From positions 7,793,090 through 7,857,089 of the forward strand of contig OX419345.1 in the NCBI GenBank assembly GCA_948470475.1: a stretch of DNA of 64,000 nucleotides, in the 5' to 3' direction. The stretch comes from Galaxea fascicularis (taxonomy: Eukaryota > Cnidaria > Anthozoa > Scleractinia > Euphylliidae). Made by a program: the position numbers and the translations under genes. Under the pieces are notes generated by a model. That model worked only from the letters and a program-made list of their open reading frames with translations, made no database searches and was not told where the DNA came from. Shown here in pieces: positions 12,253-24,700 of the stretch (the first letter of the stretch is position 1; each line of letters starts with the position of its first letter).

Positions 12253-15200
12253 CTTTCATATGCAAATCAATTTTCATTTACACGTAAATTAAATTCATTT
12301 TCATGTGAATGAAAATTGATTTGCATATGAAAGGATGAGCACTTAGACTAGCTTTGAAAAAGAGGCCTAAGGTAATTCGGAAATGTGCTATTACTGCTCA
12401 CCTGTTTGTTGGCGTACATCAGTTCATGTTGAGTTTAAGAATTTTAAATGTCAACCGAAACAACTACAAAATTTTACTGAATTTATTTCAGTGCATGTGT
12501 TTGTACCTCACATTATGGCTCATTTGTTGCATTCCTTGCCCAAAAGTTGCTCTAAGTTGCTTGCAGCACAAAAAGTTGTTCAAAACTCTAAAAGTTGCCA
12601 TAAAGTTGCCACCCCTGTGCATGCCCCTTGGTTTTGCGTTTTAAAATGTCAGTAGTTCCAGTGTAATGGTGTACGCCTTATGAGTTGCATAAAGTGTTTT
12701 TCCTTAAGAGTTCTATAGAGCTATTTTCAGTAAAACCGAAGCTATTAGTTTGCCTAATCGCGAGAGACTCAAACAACTCAGTAAACCAATCAGAATTTCA
12801 AGTAATTACATGTACCCTGCGCAAAGCGCGGGAAAAAGCGCTCGTGCAACCAGTGAAGGTTTTGGATTTGCTTCCCATTGGCTAGGAAAGTGGCGCGAGT
12901 TTTGTCAACCAATCATAGGGCGAAGTAAGGGAAAACCAAAGCAAATGCGAATTATTTTAGACGCTCAATTGAAAACCGCATTATTTATCGTTGTATTAAT
13001 TTTTCTTTTGAAGAGAAATTTTGTCTGTGTATTTTCACGAGGCCGATTATAACAGCTATATTCATTATCACAGTTACGATCATTTTCAAGCGTTGAAATT
13101 CTCATTTTTGAAATGACGATTTCAGTCGATTTTTTTAAGTTTCACTGAACTGTGTATCAGGCTTTGATACACAGTTCAGCGAAACTTCAAAAAATCTAAA
13201 AGTTCAAGCTGGCATCTGATCCAGTGTAGCGGTTATTTGAAAAATACGACGGTGTAGGAATCGAAATTATCTGGAGAAAAGACCATTTACGGTATGACTT
13301 CTGAAAACTGTTGCTTACCTCCTCAAAGGCACTATCATCTGCCGTCAGCTGAGCAAGTGACCACCTTGACCAGCATTTTACGTTCTCTGAAAACCAGAGT
13401 AGTATAGGAAGAAAGTAGTTAATACAATACACTGGATAGCGCCAAGCGTTTCAGTTACCACTGTGGTAATTCATTACATGAAAAGCAAAATCAACATAAA
13501 TTATATTTTTTGAATCAATTTTCCATTACTTGCCATATATTTTCCTTTCCTGATGAATGTTCACTTGAACTTTTTCCTTGCAGTTTTGTCGCGGTTTCTG
13601 TTCAAAGCTTGGGTTAAGAAACGAAAACTCGTGGTCAATACGCTCATACACTGAATGCGTTCGCAGCAGTAAGATGTCTTGACAAACTTATGCTGGTTCG
13701 CACGTGACTTCATAGTGGCCATGTTGTATTGTATTCTCATCCAACATGGCCGCCTTGTCAAGTGGTTGAAAACCAAGAATAACTTAACTGAAACTGAAGC
13801 CATATACCTATTAAGTACAAATGCCGGTCTCTGATTGGCTATCCTACTCTACAGTGTATTCTGTGATAGAAAGTGAGTAGCGTTTGTCAACAAGATGGTG
13901 GCTGCTTCTTCGCATTTTCAAAGTGTCTGCGGGGAGAATTTAGATAATTTACTTGTTGAGTTTTGAACGACTAGTAGATTTATACTAAAACAACTAGATT
14001 ATTTGCTCTCGATTTCTATGCCCGATAGCTGATCCGAGCTGCGCCCTCATCAGCTATAACGCGAGAGAAATCTCGAGCAAGTGAGTATGGCGTGACTGAT
14101 GTTCAGTTACGTACCCTGTTTTGATGCCCTTCGTGTGTCATCAGAGTGCGCGCGCACAGACAAATGAAATTTATTTGATTTATGCATTTTTTTTTACTTT
14201 CTTCGGCTCACGACGAGTCATTGATGCGGCTGAACATTCGTCAAACCTCATTTAGGCCAACAAATACCAAGTTTACACCGTTCACTGTACAATTCCCACT
14301 AATATAAATGCTTCTCCACAATACGCAATACTCAGATGAAATCCGTAGGAGCATAAAACAGTTTTCAAACTACTTTTATTACTCGGATCATAGTCTGTGT
14401 TTACCTCAACGTGTTAGAACATACAATAAGTGTGACTTCATCGGGAGAGTCTGCGACGATGTTCCTGACTTGTTCAAACGAGACATCCACCGTGGATCGA
14501 TGATTCCACTCTAGGATATGGTCACCTTGAACAAGAAGTAAAAAGCAAAAAAAGGTTCCCGAGATTAGAAGTAAAATGCAAAACAGCTATAATTGACAAG
14601 AGTTGTATATAAATTTTCATAAGCTGAAATACAAGATCCATAAGAATGTTGGATAGCTAGAGGCCGTCCAAAATCAATAGCCCTTAAACTTCGATAAAAG
14701 TTTTTGTTTTGTACAAATAAAACCAAAATTACAACATGCTGACCATCTGTAGCTTACATGAAGCAACGAATGATGGTTAGTTTCCCAAGTACCTTAGCAC
14801 ATTTAGTCTCCTTCGCAGCCGTCTTTAGGCTCATCACGTAAATTGCGTGACGAGCCTAAAAACGGCTGCGAAGGAGACTATAGCACATTAAGAAAAAATC
14901 ATTTGCTTCCGAAGGGACATGTGAGAAGTATTTTAGATCTCGATTTTCGTCGTTTTATTGCCGCGTTATTTAGAGGTCTCGTGAATCGTTTGATTGTGAG
15001 TCCTCCAAGGCCTCGTAGCCTTGAGAAGGTATGTTGTTGTCTGCCTTTGTTAGCCCATTTATACTTTGTTTTTTTTTGGGGGGGGGGGGGGGGCGGGGGG
15101 GAGAGGTATCGATTGCAGTTATCACACCAGATCCATTCTTTATTTTCTTACTTAGTTTTACGTTTCATCGATTCTCGGATTATTCTGTGAAACGTCCGTT

Positions 15201-16837
15201 GAGGAAACGCTGATTAAAGGTAAAATGTGTCAGACGGAAGTCTTGGTCTGGTGCATCATTACTTCCACTAACCTTTTTTGATAAAGCGCTCTGCGGTCGA
15301 TCCTCTGGTCACCATGGCAACATACATACCATTGAAGCCGCCCGTGCACATCCTTCCTCCAATCACTTTGATACCAAACTCAGAGCCTGCAATGCATGTT
15401 GATGACACGCTGTATTCATTCAGAAATCACTCTTTTGTTTGAACATTTTCCTTATCTTCTTACTTGGTTCTTTCCAAATTTTTATCCCATTGTCCTTTTC
15501 ACCTATGATTGAACTAATCCTTGCATCCTCATTCAACATGCTAATAAGGTTTTTGGTGAAGGGTTCACTAACTGACTTGCACACACACCAAACCTACAAT
15601 AACAAGAACACTTCATAAAAAGGTTGTGTTATTAGCTTCCCAACGGTTCTAATAATAATAATAATAATTAAATAACAATATATAATTATAATAAGAACCT
15701 TCCCAGAATCCTTTGCAGCTGGAAAATCGTCAATCCCAAATAACTTTGTTAGTTTGAGGGCAGCAAGACCCCCACGTTGTCTAGAAATAAGTCTTACCAT
15801 AAACTAATTATTGTACAAGACTAAGGGCGATGACGTCATTGGTCACGTGACTTTGCTCACAAGTGCGTTTTTGCTCACTGTGACGAAATTATTTTGTTAT
15901 TGAAAAAGCAGTCAACGTGGTTTGAAGCACAATGGTGTGAGCCATTTCGGACTGCCCAGGTACCGAACAAAATATAAATATTAAGGGAGCTATATACAAT
16001 TTTCAAAAAGTGGGAGTCTGAGTACAAGTGCTATTTATAACATAGCTACATTCTAACGCGCGCTCTTATTGGCTAATATTTTATGAAAAAGAAACGGATG
16101 GTTCATAGAGATGGTTAAGGCTGACGTCAGGGTCAATGAAATTTCTTGCCAGCAAAACTTTTTTCACAGCTTTTGTAACTTAACGTTAGGTATTATAATG
16201 GCTGGTCAACCCAGCATCTGAGGTAGGGTGTTTCTATGACTTTGAAGACCTAAAAAACGTGTCTGAAATGGTTGCAGAAGTATCGGAAGCGTCTAAAGAT
16301 CAAGAAAGCGAAAGTGCTACCAGTGAAAACAACTGCTTCGCAAATTTATCCGAGCGGGATCACGAAAAAATATTCGAAGATAAACAAGACCAAGAAAAAC
16401 ACTAACTGGTATGTTTCTACGATCAAGAGTGAGTTTCAAATTGTCGTAATTTCGACTCCATTTTCAGCAACTGCACGTTTCAAAATGTGCAAGTCGTGGT
16501 CTCTTCGGCGAGCCCTTCAAAATGACTCGTAAGACCCAAGACGTTTTAAAGCATGCATCATTTTGAATGGTGATTTTAAAGAAACTTTTTCCTTGACATC
16601 TTAACTAAATATTTTAAGCTGGAAGGCCTATGTGTGGTATTTTGATACACTTATTTTGTCACTCGCAGATGTAAGCGTGTAAAAGTAAATGTGTTTTTGA
16701 AAAACAAGTCATTCTATTTTTAGTATGCACCCGCGCGGTTAAGAGAATATGTAATTTGATCAGTACAGAAAAAGCGACTTTTCAGCGCGAAAAATGTCTC
16801 GCTATGTTATAATAGCAATGGACAATGTCTAGCCGGT

Positions 16838-16873
<36 letters not shown>

Positions 16874-16919
16874 GAGAGCACTTATATTAGGTAGCTAGAG
16901 ATGCTCTCGGCTGCGCCTT

Positions 16920-16970
<51 letters not shown>

Positions 16971-19900
16971 GAATTGGATGGACGCACGCTAGACATTGTC
17001 CATTCCTTTACTCGCGTTGCATTAAAAGCGAGGAAACAAAACTTTGGATATTGGTAGATATTTTTATGAGAAATACATTTTTGTCATTTTTAATGCTGTG
17101 ACGTCATCGGTCACGTGACCAGAACGGACCGAAGTTTAATATTCGCTCTAAAAGTTTACTAGAACCTTTCTCCAAGAATATTTTTAAGCGAAGTTGCAAT
17201 TTAATAAATAGTGTTTTAAATCAAAGGCTCCTATGAGCCAGCTCATGGATGAGGAACATAACAATACTTTGAATTTACAACAACTTTATTTTCTAAAACG
17301 ATATGTGCAAGAAACCTCTACATTCGTTTGTGTTTTGTGGAAGCACATCCTTTTCAGACACACCTCTTGGTAAAAGAACCGTTTACGCGCTAATGTTTTC
17401 TGTAAAATTACGCAGTTGATTGACAGGCGCTAGAAGCATTACATCAGACGAAATTGACAGACGTAATTTGAACCGACGATGGAAAACAAATATGCAAATT
17501 TGTACACGGACCATAAAAATAATATTCAAATGTGATCGCTTTGTTAAGAAGTGTAACAGGCAAGTTAAAGTTTCTTACTGGTCGACGGCTCATTTCAAGT
17601 TAGTTTTATAAACGTTTTTGGTCATAATAAAATTTCCCACTATTCTGAACGCGAGATACCATCATAATATTTTGTGAAAGTCCTGAGGGAAATTAGTCAC
17701 GCTTTACAGTCACAATGTTTTTGAGCGATTCGGGGTCCGGCACAAAACTTTTGCTTTGTAAGGTGAGATATTCAACTCCATCTATTTATGCTTTGTGCTA
17801 CAATTAACTTGACTTTCCAAATATTTTGTTGTTCGAACAGATTAGCTGTTATAGCTGCTTGTCAGACCAAATTATATCCTCACAGAGAAAAATATTTGCA
17901 TGCTTGTGTGGTCCTTGTGTTTTTGTCAAATGTTGACAAAGTGTTATACTGATCGTTTAAACCAAGGGATATAGCCTTTCTAAACAAGATCATATTTGCA
18001 ATCGAGCGTTCACCATGAAAAGAGCGTCTTCAAAAACACTTCATTACGTACCTGCTTAAATCGATCATATGTTGCTCATAAATCAAATGCGTTTGCTTGC
18101 CAGAATTCGGTTTTTTGGCTAGAAAGTCTTTCTCCTGTTTCCTTTTTTTGTCGATTTTCTTCATTCTTCCTTCTTCCATCATATTGTGGCAAAAAAATCT
18201 CGATTACTTCTGCCCCAGGTACCGCACAGTGATAAGCTTTATAGTTGCTTTTGCGATATCTCGAAGTTCATTTTCGCTGCTCTGAAGATTTCAAAGTTCA
18301 ATTCTCGCAACTCGTGTTCTTCATCTTATTAACTTTATCTGATCACTGATCCTTAAACAAAATAGACCTTTGTTGAGTTGGAAAATCGAAACCAAAAATC
18401 GACGCCATGAACATTAAACACGTAAACAATATCTGCAGAGCAAAATTCTCCGCCTCTGTACTACACCCTGAAATTTGCAAACGTTGGACCAAGAAGACTA
18501 TGGAGACAAAAGCAATACTTACCAGGGGAGGGACCAGGGGAACGTTTAATGAATAAATTAATCAGAATCGAGTGAGTGAGTGAACGAATGAGTGATCCCC
18601 TGAGTGAGTGAGCGAAATTCAGACCCACAACAAAACCTCATGGCATGACTACGTCATCCATGAGCTACAAATGGCCATGATTACTTTTTCCTAAAAAAGT
18701 GCGGCAGTAGAAAATCTAACTGAAAAGTTTGTCAGCTTCCTGCTCAACGACCATTTGAGGTAGGAATAAAAGAAAATTTTGCCTAAGGCTTGAGAGTATG
18801 CTCTTTATGATGGCGTTGTCAGTTTCTTCTAATTTCAATTGCTTTTGGCGAGGATCGATTTTTAAGATTATTTTCAGAGGAGAGGGCCTGGAGGAAAGAA
18901 CGAAAACGAGGCTATACTTTCGCGCGCTTTTTGTTCACTGCGACGCCGCGCCACAAAAGGTTAGCTAGAAAAACAAAATTCCAAGGACTGGACAACGGAC
19001 TGGACTTGCATTTTCTTTAAACGGAACTTTTGACGACTTTTTTAATTATTATTTTTTTATGGCTGCTGTCTGCTCAGGGACAATGTATACTTGAGAAGGT
19101 AAGTTGATACAGATAGTTGTTGCTGTTTGTTAAAAAACAAAACAAAAAAAAAAGCGCGTTTGTGGTACACTTAAAAATGCACTTCCCACCTAAAAAGTGT
19201 TGTTTAATTCTTGAAATTATAAAACTTAAACTAGAAGTTGCAGCAATGCGAATGAAATCATATTAATGCTAACATTAAATGAAACAATTTAAGTTGCTTA
19301 AGGCAACCGATGCAAGCTCAGTAATTTTACTAAATACGATATTTGAAGGTTAAAAACGTATCGTAAACAGTGACAGAATAAATGATTACTTTATTTTCAA
19401 CCGGAACTTTTCGTTACCTTCATTCGCACAGACATCAAAACTTTATTTTATACTGTCCATGAACTAAATTCCCTATTACATTTATAACAAAGTCTACAAT
19501 AAATCCATTATTCAAAGTATTGGCCTAAGAAAAATAGTTGCGCATAAACAAATACTGGAACAAATGGATTACCCTAAGTTTAATTTGAGTGGCGAAACAT
19601 TTTGCTGTAACTGAAAAATTACTGTACTACAAAAAACGTTTTCACAGAGGTTGTAATGTATGGGAGTTCACATAATTTAATTCAATTTTTATAAAGCTAA
19701 AAATTGTATGTCAAAGATTCAGCAGAAACAGAGAACAGTTTTAAAATCACGGCTGTTTGTGCGAGTTCGTGTGCGTGCGCACTAAACGCGGAAAATACCT
19801 AAGCTTAATAACTCTGAAGACGTCAAGTACTTAAGTTTATGTCAAAACCGACCAAGAACCAGTCGAAAAAATAAAGAAAGATTAGCAAATAATTGTTTTA

Positions 19901-21186
19901 ATAGATTTGGCAGTTTTACAAAGTGTTACGCTTCTGGTTTGTGGCACCTATTTACAATGGTAGTCTGAGGAAAAACCTTTTTACAACAATGTAAATTTCA
20001 CTTGAATCTATTTTTTAAATTGAGGGGAAATTAAAATGTAATTTGCTATAAGAATGGGTCCAACACAGAAATCCTGAAAACCTTCTTCACAAACAAAGTG
20101 ACGATAAACTTGAAAACCAAATTTGAGAGTAGGCTTAACTTCTTGCCGAGCCATACAAAAGTTGAACACATAAACAAAGACAACGCTTATCTGGCTTATC
20201 AGTTGACCGTAAGTTTTTTGAAGAAAACGACTAAATAAAAGGCCAACGGTAAATACCTTCTCCAATCGTCGAAAAGGCTACATCGGGCCACTGGGTATAT
20301 CGCACATCCTTCGTCTTAATTTAGTCATGCTCCAAGCACAGCGGGAAAATTTATGTGTTGTCGAATGCAGTCGCGGCGCGAATATACAATCCCTTTCACA
20401 ACGCTTTAGATACATCCAAAAAGCCGTCCAGCAAGCCTTGATATAATTCTTCCCAGAGTGGCCAGTTAAAAATATTTTCACAGTCTAACACATCTTCAGG
20501 TGACCTAGTCGATGTGGCGGAAGGAGAGTCGAGTCGAACGAGGTATCGCACAGCGTTGACGTGGACGTCGTTAATCCACTGACTTGATCTAAAGTTTTAT
20601 GCTTCGGACTAGAAATTTTCCATTACTTAGTTGAATTTGACGGCAAATCTCCCATTTTGGCGACCATTTCAGCTTTTCACCACAGCTCTTTCACCACACA
20701 AATCTTTCACAGTCTAACACATCTTCAGGTGACCTATTCGAAGTGGCGGAACGAGAGAGTCGAACGAGATATCGCACAGCGTTCATGTGCTCGTTAATCC
20801 ACTGACTTGGTCTAAGGTTTTATGAGACAGGATCAACCAAATTTCAAAATCATTTCACCGTTTTGAATGTAGTTAAGCTTCGGACTAGAAATTTCCCATT
20901 ACTTTGTTAAACTTGACCGCAAATACCACTTTCACCACAGCTACAGCGCTATCGCAAGCAAACCGTCGCTTCGTTTCAGAAGGTCGATTCACTTTCTGTG
21001 ATTGGTTAAATAAAATGACGTGTGAATCGCGAGGTGTGGAGAATCTACGATTCGATGACAAACATAGCGGGCAATGTCTTCCTTCGTAATTTTAACCAAA
21101 GAAAAAAATTGCAAAACATTTAATTTTTGGTTTATCGTGAACTAAAAAAACTGTTAGAACAAGAGCGGATAGGCGTGTTTTCAGAG

Positions 21187-21227
<41 letters not shown>

Positions 21228-21694
21228 TAACTTTTTTTTTGGTAGCCGCTTCAGTACACTTCTATTATTTCTATTTCTGTATTGTAACCGTTTTCTCCAT
21301 TTTTACTTTGCTTCAGTGTTGCCCCTGAAGAAGGTTAGTCATGTCTCGCCGTAATATATGGCATCAGGAGCCCATCACTAGGAGCGTACAACTCCCATAC
21401 TAAGCCATACTATGTCACGGCATTTTTACAGAGCGATTTATTTTTAGACTATCTTTCCCGTGAAAAAAGGTACACGTGATACCGCATCATCATCATCTTT
21501 CTTTTGTTCTAAGATTTCTTAGCTTCGCAGAGAAACTTTAGAACAAAAGAATGGTCGAGGAAAAGTTTCGCACGAGAGAATGGGCTCCTGGTGGCATTAA
21601 AAGTTACCCTTTTCGGTCATCATTTTGTTTCTTTGCCTTATATCTACCTTTTTATGGGATATATAATTATATATTGTTATTTCCGGTTTCACTT

Positions 21695-21728
<34 letters not shown>

Positions 21729-24700
21729 TGATGATGATGAATTTACAATTTAGAAAGGCAGGATAATAGATAGTTGGCTTGTTAGCTCAATTGATAAAGC
21801 ACTGCGCCGGTATCAAAGAGGCCATGGGTTGGACTTCCGGTCAAGCCTGAATTTTTAGCAGGCTCTATTTTCACTACTACTCAACTAGTGTTCATATAAT
21901 TGTGAGGATCATTTACATCATCGTTCATTAATCAGAAATTCAAATATATGATTTTCGTGTCTTTACTCTCAGTTATAACTTCATTAAGTACCGACAAATA
22001 GATTAGTTGAGTTTATAGAACTGGGCCCGGTTGTTCGAAAGCCGATTAACATAATCCAGGATTAGCTAACTTTGGTTGCAGTTTTTAACTATTGGATGAA
22101 AGTTGTTTTCGCTGCTTTTTGTTTTTCAAGATTGCCTTTCCCTAATCTAAATTTTTGCAGAATATCGGCATTGAACAACGTTTGGGGACAGAAAAATAAC
22201 CTCCTCGATTAATTTTTAATCCTGGATTAGCGTTAATCGGCTTTCGAACAACCGGGCCCTGTTCTCTAATGTATCATTTTTGTCACCCGACGTTAAATTA
22301 CACCGAATCAGCATCTATTAAAACCAACCTACCTGAGCCAAATCCATCGTAAAACTGAAGATCTTTCCGCAGTACAACTTTCTTGATCATAGGGCATGAT
22401 AGAGCATCATTTGGTATCCTTGTGGTGACTGCAATCTTTTTTCGCGACAAGAAGAAAGTGTATGTTAACAGGGTTCTTCATTGCAGAATATAAAAGCGAG
22501 AATATACTTTATAAGAAAACTGAATTGATTTTGTTCTTATAGCACAGGGAAAAAATCTCATGGTGAATCCCAGGGGTATACAAACTTCCCATGCGTACCC
22601 GTGTTTTGTGATACTTAAGAATAAGTTGCGAGCCGAAATAAATTCTCAAGTCGGATCAATGTATTGATAGAGGTTTATCCACTTTCTAGTTAATTAACTA
22701 GATGTAACTTGCTAAGAGCTTTGCTAGTTCGTTGAGTTCACACTTTAGGAACTTTCACAAACCTAATTTGATCACAGGCAGCCCGATCGTCGTGCGTTAC
22801 ATCAAAAGTTTATATATATAAAAAAATATATACCGTTAAAAGTTAGAATTTCAACCAATCTAATAGCGGTGGAAATATTGATTTTCTAACCAAATAAAGT
22901 CTTCCTACCTCCACTCTGCTGTTTAGTATGGACAGTTAACTCGGATTTAAAAAACCCGATGGCATTGCACTTAGACGTCCTAGAAATTTACAAAAAACAG
23001 TAGAGTGAAGGCAGGAAGGTTTTATTCCACTAGAAAATCATTATTTCCACCGCATGTCGATTTATTGGAATTCTACTGAGCTTTTGTCGGTGTATCTTTT
23101 CATATAAACTTTTGATGTCACACACCACGATTGGTCGGCATGTGATTTGATTAAGTAAACCTCAGTAAAGATCTAATACTTTACGTACTTTTCTTTTGGT
23201 TGATTGCCTCCTCAGTTCACTTTCCTTTAGTGGACTGCTGAAAATGCAAGCTTTTTAGAACATCAAAACTTCTACTAGTTAACTCTAAATTAAGGTTCAG
23301 TGTTATACTGAGAAATTGTCGCAAAAACGTTAAACGTCCCTGTTCTTGCAGTTCCGCCTGTGATTTTCACCTTTCCTTCGACCTCTCCGCTCGAGCCTCT
23401 CGGGCTGGATTTAGTTCTCTCTGCGTGGCCGATTTGCCATGGCCTAAATTGAGAGTAGGAACCCAGTCAATATTGTAACGATCCCACAAAGGAGCTGCAG
23501 TTCCAGAATGGAAATGTTGGTCACAAACTCTATCGCTGTTCAAACTTTTTTCCGAAAGATCATCGCGGCTTATTGCAGAGATCCATAATCGTCGTCGCTC
23601 GATACTCAATTCTTCAACTTCTGGGCCTTGATTTGTCACAACAGCTGGAACTCGATACATTCGGATTCCCTTATCTCGGCCACTCTTTCTGGAACAGCCA
23701 ACAATCAGGCCCAGGGGCATTTTGAGGCAGCGGAATTAGAAAAAATCGCGTTTAAGTTCACGTTTTGGTGACTACGGGGTCATCATCCCGTCCGCCATAT
23801 TGGTATTTGAAACAACAACATGGCCGACGGAAATGGCAAGTTGTACCGGAAGTCACGTGAGTGCAAGCTAAGAATTGGTCACGATTTGCGCCACCAAGCG
23901 AAAATGAGACAAGTGACGTCACTCCGGAAAGTTGACAACAGCACCACTCACCTCGCTCTTCAGTGCGTTTTTACCCTTGAGTGTAGAAGCGCTTTGTTCA
24001 AGGTTTACTAGTTAGTGTTATCGAACTGAATGATTGCGAGCGATGTTAATTAGGTTCAAAGACAAATCCCGATGCCGCGGACATTCGGTTTGCAAACTAA
24101 CTTAACTCACGCGCGCCCGCCTTCTTGTTTTTTACCGTTACGAATTACTTGCGCTATCCAAAAGTAGTAAATTGATCACATTAGATGCACGTCCTTGAAT
24201 AGCGTCTCTAATTGGACTTGTATAAGAACACCGTCCGCGGGTGTACGACATTCACGTTTCAAAATAGGATTATTACCTGACTAAAGACCGTGACGGATGG
24301 TACACTGCCATCTGTGCCTTGCACCAACAACCAAACATGATGAAAACTACATGAAAATTCGTGTGATTAAGCAATTCAATAGTGCTATATTCAATGTACT
24401 CAGTGTGCACGCGAACCAACCTGCTTTTTGGGAGAGCTCTTGCTGCAACATCAGATTCTTCATCTTCCACGGATGAAGCGGTTAGGGGGACTGAGGATAA
24501 ACTTTCCATTTCATCCTGACTCTGATCGTCATGGTAAAGAAAGCTAAGATACTTGTCTGAGCCTTCGTTGTCATCTTCGAAAACCTCGTCACCGTCGTCT
24601 TCGGCATCGGCATCGCCGTCGTCATCGTCGTCGCAGTTGCGTCGCCCTAAATGCTTTTTATTTGCCATTTGATGCTGAATGGGAAAGGTATCTGGTGTAT

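Larger units (their letters stand above)
9060..13318. other. RIM intron 8 (4.3 kb)
   Basis: No exon recognised. It contains a short hairpin, the TTAA element, two long foldbacks and a 13,128 hairpin (listed separately), so a good share of it is non-autonomous transposon sequence. Confidence 0.65.
15387..22332. other. RIM intron 5 (6.9 kb)
   Basis: No coding exon of RIM was found here. It holds a 190-bp foldback, a 229-bp tandem duplication, microsatellites, a tRNA-derived SINE and two MITE copies (listed separately), plus AT-rich unique sequence. A splice-bounded segment near 15,700-15,782 is discussed under rejected items. Confidence 0.7.

Noticed and set aside
15700..15782. Minus-strand segment with acceptor TATTTCTAG and donor GAAG|GTTCTT reading [18 protein letters not shown], considered as a RIM PDZ exon
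   Set aside because: Exons on either side (22,333 and 15,386) already join in phase with correct PDZ sequence, and inserting this one brings an early stop.
21774..21850. Functional tRNA gene
   Set aside because: Box A and box B-like words are present but the acceptor stem does not pair and box B deviates, so a SINE or relic is the better reading.
24273..24420. Extension of RIM exon 4 past its donor ([20 protein letters not shown])
   Set aside because: A clear donor (AGCAG|GTTGGT) precedes it and the residue composition changes abruptly to intron-like translation.
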